Shown: positions 22,327 through 27,761 of the stretch, in pieces
How positions within the stretch are numbered: position 1 is the stretch's first letter
Layout: each line of letters opens with the position of its first letter
Assembly: GCA_037131065.1 (NCBI GenBank)
Contig: JBAXRT010000026.1
Coordinates: 1-27,761 of the forward strand
Length of the DNA stretch: 27,761 nucleotides
Direction: 5' to 3'
From: JBAXRT01 sp037131065
GTDB taxonomy: Bacteria; Bacteroidota; Bacteroidia; Bacteroidales; FEN-979
The notes under the pieces: generated by a model
Databases searched by the model: none
What the model was told of the DNA's origin: nothing
Seen by the model: only the letters and a program-made list of their open reading frames with translations
Translations under genes and position numbers: made by a program

Positions 22327-23613
22327 ATGAATCGGCGGATCATCATTTTCACTATCATTTCCATCACAATAGCCCTCATCGGATTGCTGGGAATCCAGAT
22401 CTACTGGATCAGGAATGCCTCTTCGGTAAGAGAGGCCAATTTCCGCAGCAGTGTGAACGAGGTCATGGCCAAGGTCATCCTGAAGGTGGAAAGAATGGAG
22501 AAGAAAAAAGCGATGGAGGTGAACCAGTACGAAGGGATGCTCAATTTCAACCGCCATCTTCCCTACTCCGCCTTCCTTAACCGTGAAATGCTCGACTCGC
22601 TGATTACGCTGGAGCTGAACATCCGCGGTATCGATACCCGATTCGAGTTCGGGATCTTCAAGCCGGAAGGACTCGAGTTCCTCATCGAAAAATCCTCCAA
22701 CTACCGCAAGGAGCTAATAGAAAAGGGCTATGCCAAAATCCTTTTCCAGACCGACATCTATACCAGTCCTGAATACCTTCTCCTCTACTTTCCCCATGAA
22801 AAGCAGTTCCTCCTCACTGAACTTTGGGGGATGCTGCTGATCTCAATCATCCTGATCATCGTTATCGTTTACTCCTTCACCTATACCATATCAACAATCT
22901 TCCGGCAGAAACGCCTCTCGGAGATGAAGACCGACTTCATCAACAACATGACCCATGAGTTCAAGACCCCGATCTCGACCATAAGCCTTGCCTGCGAAGC
23001 ATTACAGGATCCCGACCTGAGAAAATCAGATGAAGTTTCCGCCACCTACATCACCATGATCAGCGAGGAGAACAAGCGACTCTCAGGGATGGCCGAAAAG
23101 ATCCTGCAAACTGCGGTTATCGACAAGGGACAACTCAAGATGAAGAAGGAGACCATCAACATTCACGAGATCATCCAGGATGTGATCAAGAACCTGCGGA
23201 TCCAGGTCGAGATCAAGGACGGGGTGATCGTTTCGCGCCTTACAGCAGCAAAGCCACAAGTGGAGGGCGACAGGGTGCATGTTACCAACCTCGTGTACAA
23301 CCTGCTCGACAATGCCAACAAATACTCGCCGCGGAGACCGCTGATCCGAATCAATACTGAAAACGCCCATAACGGGATCGTGATCACTATCGAGGACAAC
23401 GGGATCGGCATCTCCAGGCAGGAGCAAAAAAAAATCTTCGATAAACTCTATCGTGTGCCAACCGGGAACATTCACGAGGTTCGGGGATTCGGACTGGGAC
23501 TGAGTTATGTGAAGGCCATCGTGGAGGAGCACCACGGGAAGATCACCCTCGAAAGCGAAGTGGACAAAGGGACCAAATTCACCGTATTTCTTCCTTTCAT
23601 CATAAAAGAATAA
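22327..23613 (+). CDS. Sensor histidine kinase, RprX-like
   Basis: The product has 428 residues. One membrane helix (about 5-27), an extracytoplasmic domain of about 135 residues and a second helix (165-188) form the sensor. HisKA follows with FINNMTHEFKTPISTI, where His210 is the phosphorylated residue. The ATPase domain has YNLLDNANKYSP (Asn329), IEDNGIGI (Asp357) and RGFGLGLSYVK. The architecture and helix-1 sequence resemble RprX of Bacteroides, but I give no symbol. The cognate regulator gene begins 32 bases after the stop. The start is firm because the first helix needs it, although it sits only 5 bases after a -7 element. Confidence 0.92.
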   Translation: MNRRIIIFTIISITIALIGLLGIQIYWIRNASSVREANFRSSVNEVMAKVILKVERMEKKKAMEVNQYEGMLNFNRHLPYSAFLNREMLDSLITLELNIRGIDTRFEFGIFKPEGLEFLIEKSSNYRKELIEKGYAKILFQTDIYTSPEYLLLYFPHEKQFLLTELWGMLLISIILIIVIVYSFTYTISTIFRQKRLSEMKTDFINNMTHEFKTPISTISLACEALQDPDLRKSDEVSATYITMISEENKRLSGMAEKILQTAVIDKGQLKMKKETINIHEIIQDVIKNLRIQVEIKDGVIVSRLTAAKPQVEGDRVHVTNLVYNLLDNANKYSPRRPLIRINTENAHNGIVITIEDNGIGISRQEQKKIFDKLYRVPTGNIHEVRGFGLGLSYVKAIVEEHHGKITLESEVDKGTKFTVFLPFIIKE

Positions 23614-23645
23614 ATTAGCAAAAGAATTTACAACCCCCGACTACC

Positions 23646-24347
23646 ATGGAGAAAAACCAGATAAAAGTCCTGCTTGCGGAAGACGACCGTAACCTCGGAA
23701 ACCTGCTAAAGAACTACCTGGATGCCAAGGGATACTCTGCAACCCTCTGCGTTAACGGCCAGGAGGCCACAGAGGCGTTCGGAAAGAGGGAGTTTGATTT
23801 CTGTATCCTCGACATCATGATGCCGGTAAAAGATGGCTTTGCCACTGCCAGGGAGATCCGATCAGTCAACAAGAAGGTACCCATCCTTTTTCTTACTGCA
23901 AAGACACTCCAGGAGGACAAGCTGAAGGGCTTCGAAATCGGGGCTGACGATTACATTACAAAGCCCTTCAGCATGGAGGAGCTTCTCATGCGCATGCAGG
24001 CGATCCTCCGCCGTACAGACGAGCCCGGAAAGACAATGGTCGCCGAGAACATCTTTACCATCGGTCATTACACCTTCGACTTTAACCGCCAGCTCCTGAC
24101 CCTCAAGGGGAAGGAGCAAAAGCTCACCTCCAAGGAGGCCAGCCTGCTGAAGATGCTTTGTGTCAACGCCAACCAGGTGCTCGACCGCAGCTCTGCCCTG
24201 AACAAGATCTGGAACGATGACAGCTACTTCAACGCCAGAAGCATGGATGTCTATATCGTTAAACTGCGTAAATACCTGAGGGATGACCCTAAGGTCGAAC
24301 TCCTCAATGTCCACGGTGTCGGATTCAAGCTGGTGATGAACAAGTGA
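23646..24347 (+). CDS. OmpR-family response regulator, RprY-like
   Basis: The product has 233 residues. The receiver domain (1-120) has AEDD (11-14), phosphoacceptor Asp56 in CILDIMMP, Thr84 in LFLTAKT and Lys106 in YITKPF. The winged-helix effector domain (about 132-232) includes LTLKGKEQKLTSKEASLLKML, SMDVYIVKLRKYL and VHGVGFKL, typical of the OmpR/PhoB group. It is paired with the kinase gene 32 bases upstream. Its stop overlaps the GTG start of rsmI by 4 bases, so a ribosomal RNA methylation gene is coupled to the regulator. Confidence 0.94.
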   Translation: MEKNQIKVLLAEDDRNLGNLLKNYLDAKGYSATLCVNGQEATEAFGKREFDFCILDIMMPVKDGFATAREIRSVNKKVPILFLTAKTLQEDKLKGFEIGADDYITKPFSMEELLMRMQAILRRTDEPGKTMVAENIFTIGHYTFDFNRQLLTLKGKEQKLTSKEASLLKMLCVNANQVLDRSSALNKIWNDDSYFNARSMDVYIVKLRKYLRDDPKVELLNVHGVGFKLVMNK

Positions 24348-25033
24348 CCGTGCCGGAAAAAACACAGCTTTACATCGTCCCCACCCCCATCGGGAACCTT
24401 GAGGATATAACCTTGCGGGCACTGAGGATCCTGAAGGAGGTTGATTTTATCCTGGCCGAGGATACCCGCACCAGCAGCTTCCTGCTGAAACATCATGGGA
24501 TTGAAAACAAGCTGGTTTCACACCACCAGTTCAATGAGCACAAGTCCATCCAGTATATTGTTGATCAACTCCTGGGCGGGGCAACCATCGCCCTGGTGAG
24601 CGACGCCGGTACACCAGCCATCTCCGACCCCGGCTACCTGCTGGTTCGTGAGTCCGTCAGGGTGGGGATCCGGGTAGAATGCCTGCCCGGACCAACAGCC
24701 TTCATACCAGCCCTTGTCAATTCCGGGATCCCCTCCGACCGGTTTGTCTTTGAAGGATTCCTGCCTCACAAAAAAGGACGTCACACCAGGCTTGAAAAGC
24801 TGGCTGAGGAGGAGAAGACCATGGTCTTTTATGAATCGCCCTTCCGCCTGGTAAAGACCCTGACCCAACTGGCAGAAGTACTCGGCGAAGAACGGTATGC
24901 CTGCGTTTCACGTGAACTGACCAAGATCTACGAAGAAAATGCCCGCGGAACCCTCCGGGAACTCATTACCCATTTTGAACAAAAAACCGTCAAGGGGGAG
25001 ATTGTAATTATTGTGCAAGGGAAAAACAAGTAA
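24344..25033 (+). CDS. rsmI: 16S rRNA 2'-O-ribose C1402 methyltransferase
   Basis: The product has 229 residues. RsmI methylates the ribose of C1402 in 16S rRNA using S-adenosylmethionine and belongs to the tetrapyrrole-methylase fold. Motifs are YIVPTPIGNLEDITLRAL, ILAEDTRTS, LVSDAGTPAISDPGYLLV, CLPGPTAFIPALVNSGIP and FYESPFRLVKTL. The start is GTG 24344, overlapping the regulator stop (GTGA), with a second GTG at 24350 also possible. The protein is shorter than E. coli RsmI (about 286 residues), because the C-terminal extension is missing, as in many Bacteroidota. It is followed by a 7-bp tandem repeat. Confidence 0.93.
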   Translation: MTVPEKTQLYIVPTPIGNLEDITLRALRILKEVDFILAEDTRTSSFLLKHHGIENKLVSHHQFNEHKSIQYIVDQLLGGATIALVSDAGTPAISDPGYLLVRESVRVGIRVECLPGPTAFIPALVNSGIPSDRFVFEGFLPHKKGRHTRLEKLAEEEKTMVFYESPFRLVKTLTQLAEVLGEERYACVSRELTKIYEENARGTLRELITHFEQKTVKGEIVIIVQGKNK

Positions 25034-25082
25034 GCAGAAAGCAGAAAGCAGTAGGCAGATGGCAGAAAGCAGTCAGCAGTCA
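25034..25082. repeat. Seven-unit heptanucleotide tandem repeat (GCAGnnn)
   Basis: Seven contiguous 7-bp units start immediately after the rsmI stop: GCAGAAA, GCAGAAA, GCAGTAG, GCAGATG, GCAGAAA, GCAGTCA, GCAGTCA. GCAG is invariant and the last three bases vary. It lies at the convergent junction with acyP. Confidence 0.8.
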
Positions 25083-25125
25083 ACGGTCTTCATGAAATCA
25101 GAATTCCTGCATTTCTGCATTATCT

Positions 25126-25425
25126 TTAAAAGTATTTATCCGTTTCTAAATCAGTCGACTTTTTTATATCGAACGAACCATAGTTCCTGATCTCTCCTTG
25201 CTTACCGTCAATCTCATCGACTTTCGCTCCCAACGCCCCGCTTCTGCACCAATCGATGAATTTTTTCAGGTTCGCCTCTTCCCCCTCGGCTTCGATGTAA
25301 ACAGCCCCATTCATCAGGTTCTGTACAAAACCCCTGATGTGATATCTGTATGCAGCCTGCATCGACATAAAGCGGAACCCTACGCCCTGAACTTTGCCGG
25401 TGATGGTCAGATTATAATGTTTCAT
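25126..25425 (-). CDS. acyP: Acylphosphatase
   Basis: The product has 99 residues, the family's usual size. It hydrolyses carboxyl-phosphate bonds such as those of acetyl phosphate or carbamoyl phosphate. The signature GKVQGVGFRFM holds the phosphate loop and catalytic Arg18, and RGFVQNLMNGAVYIEAEG holds catalytic Asn36. The C-terminal tail (KKSTDLETDKYF) is a little longer than usual. The start ATG overlaps the last 14 bases of the large membrane-protein gene upstream, so the two are co-transcribed. Biological links between them are unknown. Confidence 0.95.
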   Translation of the reverse strand: MKHYNLTITGKVQGVGFRFMSMQAAYRYHIRGFVQNLMNGAVYIEAEGEEANLKKFIDWCRSGALGAKVDEIDGKQGEIRNYGSFDIKKSTDLETDKYF

Positions 25426-27538
25426 TTTGATTCAACTTGTTTTCGGGAAGGACCGGAATCTCCTTGTCCCGGTGATGCCGGTGATGAGGATGGACGCTAT
25501 GACCGGTTTCCCTGTTATGGAAAAAAGTACGGATCCTTCGGTAAAAGAAGGAGATGGTCAGCACGACAATCCCGGAGGAAAACAAAAGAACCGTCCTTCC
25601 GGTACCACCGATCGACCGAATGTCAAGATAAAGGAATTTAATGAGCGTTGCGGCAAAGATCACAAGTGCGAGGGCTCGGAGGAATCGGTTCCTCCTGAAA
25701 AATCCCAAAACCAGAATTGAAAGCGAAAAGAGGACCATCACGATAGTATAAGGAAGCTGGCGGTTCATCTGGACCAGGTCTTCAATCCTGATACCCCTCT
25801 TCAGTCCTGTAACAATCCTGATGTGATCCAGTTCGGAAAGGACGAGAAATAGGGTCATCAGGATGATAAAGGTCCACACCCCATGCAGGAATGGTTTGCC
25901 TGCCTTGTAAACGCGGACAAAATGCACTGCTGTCATCCATAAACTGACGATCAATAAAACAATGGCAAGATAGTGGAACCAGAACCCCGACGGTGAGTAG
26001 CTTGCGTGTTTGAGAAAGCCGTTCCGCATCTCGACCACCGTAAGGTGGATGAAGAGGGGATAGGAGATCATCACGGCTATGGAGAGCCAGACAAAGGGCC
26101 TGAGATAGGTTGATTTTTGTTTGGCCAGTATGGGTAGCACAACAATAAAGTAGAGCGCAGAAAAGCAGAACCATGCCATGTATTTGCAATTCTCAAGATT
26201 TGTTATCAGGAGTGCGGTATAGGTAAATAACCAATAGCCGGTAAGATAAACGGCAAGCAGGATCGCACCCTTCATGAGGCGGAGGTAGCTTCGGCGGGTG
26301 AACCACTTTTTTGAAAAAGTGATATCAGCCTCCTTCAGCAGGATTCGGTCGATGATAAGTACAGGGATGGCAACAACCCCGGCAAGGATCCCCTTGTAAA
26401 CAAGGGCCTGGTCATCTAGAATATTCCTTAGGAAAACGGCCTGGAAAAGATGGAGGATCCACTCCTGTAAAAAGATCATAAGCATGATGACGAGTCCCAC
26501 CATCGATCCGATGACGGCTGCCTGCTCGCCTGAAAACCGGGCATAAACAAGCAGAAGGACCGACAGGCACCCGAAGAAGAGCAGGGGGATCTCCACCCGG
26601 AAAAGCAGGGGCATGACCATGCTGAGCAGGATCATGCCGGAAAAGAGGTAGGGACTCCTGTTGAATTCAAACTTTAGCCCGTCGGAGACGTACATGGCAA
26701 CAAAAAGAACCAGGGCCATCAGAAGGGTAAAGAGCCAGATGAATTCTCCATGCCCGAGCTTGAACAGGGTTGCAGACATGATAAGAAAACTGGCTGTAAT
26801 GTTAACGGAAACCACGATGATCTCTGTGTACTTTGAGGATTTGTGGTAACCCGAGAATCCTCTCCTCATGCCGGCAAGGAGAAAAAAACAGAAAAATAAT
26901 GAGGCATAAAAGATACAGGGAAAAAGAAGCGCATGGTTCCCCCCCAGAACGATCTTGAGCCCCCACCATATCCCGAAAAAGGCCCAAGCCATGAGCACAT
27001 TGATCTTGAAGGCCAGTGTGCTTTTCAACCTCCTGCAGTTTAACAACAGCATGAGGGAAAAGAGTAAAACCAAAGGGAACAGCAGGTGAACCTGCCATCC
27101 ATATTTTCCTGCCAGCAGAAGGGTCCCTGCATAGAATATCAGTACCGAAAGCCGGCCGATCTCCTTTCTCCTGGTGCGGTTCGCAAGTAAAAACAGGATG
27201 ATGATCAGCACGGAAATGGCCAGGCCCCAAACGACCATCATACCGGTAATCCCCTGGCTGCCGACCGGGGTAACCGGCGCCGCCGGCAGCGTGGCAACCG
27301 TTCCCGGTGCAGGCTGAATGACCGACTCCTTCCCTGAAAATCCTTTGACGAGGCTGAGCAGTTTGTCTGCAGAGCTGGCCGCATACCAGATGCTGGCAAG
27401 GACAAAAATGATGCCGATCACCCGCAGCAGGTACTTCGAAATCAGTGATTCGATCTTTGCAAAAAGATTTTTTTTGCCGGAATCCTCCAACCGTTTTTTC
27501 CTTCTTCTGTGCCGGTATTTCTGCTCGGGAATTCCCAT
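25412..27538 (-). CDS. Large polytopic membrane protein, DUF2339-like
   Basis: From the ATG at 27538 the product has 708 residues. A TTG at 27553 is rejected because it would lie near the predicted transcript start. A basic N-terminus (KYRHRRRKKRLED) and an amphipathic stretch precede about 20 membrane helices. Between helices 1 and 2 there is a Pro/Ala/Thr-rich extracytoplasmic loop (about 75-100). The ending, ATLIKFLYLDIRS followed by GRTVLLFSSGIVVLTISFFYRR, resembles the C-terminus of DUF2339 proteins, a family of unknown function. The cytoplasmic tail is His-rich (HSVHPHHRHHRDKE), which could bind metal. No catalytic motif is recognised. acyP overlaps its 3' end. Confidence 0.7.
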   Translation of the reverse strand: MGIPEQKYRHRRRKKRLEDSGKKNLFAKIESLISKYLLRVIGIIFVLASIWYAASSADKLLSLVKGFSGKESVIQPAPGTVATLPAAPVTPVGSQGITGMMVVWGLAISVLIIILFLLANRTRRKEIGRLSVLIFYAGTLLLAGKYGWQVHLLFPLVLLFSLMLLLNCRRLKSTLAFKINVLMAWAFFGIWWGLKIVLGGNHALLFPCIFYASLFFCFFLLAGMRRGFSGYHKSSKYTEIIVVSVNITASFLIMSATLFKLGHGEFIWLFTLLMALVLFVAMYVSDGLKFEFNRSPYLFSGMILLSMVMPLLFRVEIPLLFFGCLSVLLLVYARFSGEQAAVIGSMVGLVIMLMIFLQEWILHLFQAVFLRNILDDQALVYKGILAGVVAIPVLIIDRILLKEADITFSKKWFTRRSYLRLMKGAILLAVYLTGYWLFTYTALLITNLENCKYMAWFCFSALYFIVVLPILAKQKSTYLRPFVWLSIAVMISYPLFIHLTVVEMRNGFLKHASYSPSGFWFHYLAIVLLIVSLWMTAVHFVRVYKAGKPFLHGVWTFIILMTLFLVLSELDHIRIVTGLKRGIRIEDLVQMNRQLPYTIVMVLFSLSILVLGFFRRNRFLRALALVIFAATLIKFLYLDIRSIGGTGRTVLLFSSGIVVLTISFFYRRIRTFFHNRETGHSVHPHHRHHRDKEIPVLPENKLNQNETL

Positions 27539-27557
27539 CTTTCGCTCTAACAAAAAC

Positions 27558-27565
27558 CAAATGTA
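27558..27565 (-). promoter_or_regulatory. -7 element for the membrane-protein/acyP operon
   Basis: On the minus strand this reads TACATTTG, an exact TAnnTTTG match, 19 bases before the ATG at 27538. Confidence 0.55.
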
Positions 27566-27623
27566 ATAAGAATATTATACTCTACCTTACCCTAAAGTTA
27601 TCACCCCTGCCGGGCGCACATAC

Positions 27624-27658
27624 AAAAAAAAGACATGGAATCACTCCATGTCTTTTTT
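27624..27658 (-). terminator. Bidirectional-type terminator hairpin
   Basis: GACATGGA (27632-27639) and TCCATGTC (27645-27652) form a perfect 8-bp stem, with an A-tract on the left and a T-tract on the right extending the helix. It ends the leftward gene that enters from the right edge and could work in both directions. Confidence 0.8.
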
Positions 27659-27693
27659 AAAACGATAAAAACCATCGGTTTATGCGTCCCTTA

Positions 27694-27761
27694 TCAGGGA
27701 TTAATAGTAATCGACTTTGTATCCGTTGCTGAACATCCTGTAGCCACAATGACCTCGGTAA
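27694..27761 (-). CDS. C-terminal end of a gene leaving the window, possibly Ig/PKD-like
   Basis: Only about 22 codons are present, read leftward to a TGA at 27694-27696. The frame reads TEVIVATGCSATDTKSITIN and then Pro, which looks like the last two strands of an Ig-like or PKD-type repeat of a secreted Bacteroidota protein (compare the common GCSATDT..VTVNP pattern). A second frame is also open and ends at 27701, so the phase is not certain. The terminator at 27624-27658 follows at a normal distance, which supports a gene ending here. Confidence 0.4.
   Translation of the reverse strand, partial: TEVIVATGCSATDTKSITINP

Overview
The window comes from a member of the phylum Bacteroidota, most likely class Bacteroidia. 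The evidence is the recurrent TAnnTTTG promoter element a short distance upstream of many starts, the A-rich 5' leaders without clear Shine-Dalgarno sequences, the order acpP-fabF-rnc-IPExxxVDY family gene, a decayed FISUMP-domain gene, LytTR and RprXY-like two-component systems, and several lipoproteins. No tRNA, rRNA, CRISPR array, transposase or integrase could be identified.

Positions 1-3050 form an AT-rich accessory segment. It holds an orphan 186-residue protein that may resemble one sliding-clamp domain (154-714), a roughly 110-nt nested imperfect palindrome (884-995), a small three-helix membrane protein (1055-1462), two small ORFs that may be one broken gene (1493-1961), the frameshifted 3' remnant of a FISUMP gene (about 2038-2252), and an intact MazEF-type toxin-antitoxin pair (2483-3042).

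Positions 3070-8434 are cell-envelope genes: a GT-C glycosyltransferase, a lipoprotein combining an NTF2-like and a half-Cache domain, and a translationally coupled pair of a sodium:solute symporter and a BamA/TamA-type outer-membrane barrel. Positions 8658-11066 are a three-gene operon of lipoprotein, LytS-type histidine kinase and LytTR response regulator. A CPBP membrane protease and a divergent DusB follow.

Positions 13103-16288 carry a conserved hypothetical protein, thymidine kinase, a secreted cyclophilin and PheS. A leftward cluster then runs acpP-fabF-rnc-IPExxxVDY-phasin-ubiB (21277 down to 16347), with an extra promoter after rnc and a hairpin between acpP and fabF. Rightward from 21524 come purN with a strong terminator, then a histidine kinase, an OmpR-type regulator and rsmI in an overlapping operon. 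The right end has acyP, a large polytopic membrane protein distantly like DUF2339, a bidirectional terminator, and the last codons of a gene that continues out of the window.

The most interesting material is non-coding. It includes the 884-995 structure and a 13-bp RNA hairpin that sits at the predicted transcription start of tdk and contains an apparent but probably false start codon. GC-rich repeats lie at three convergent gene junctions, two of which supply the C-terminal residues and stop codons of the neighbouring genes, while the third is a four-run G5 quadruplex motif. Two heptanucleotide-period repeats are present, one running into the pheS start codon. These are sequence observations; function is not shown.
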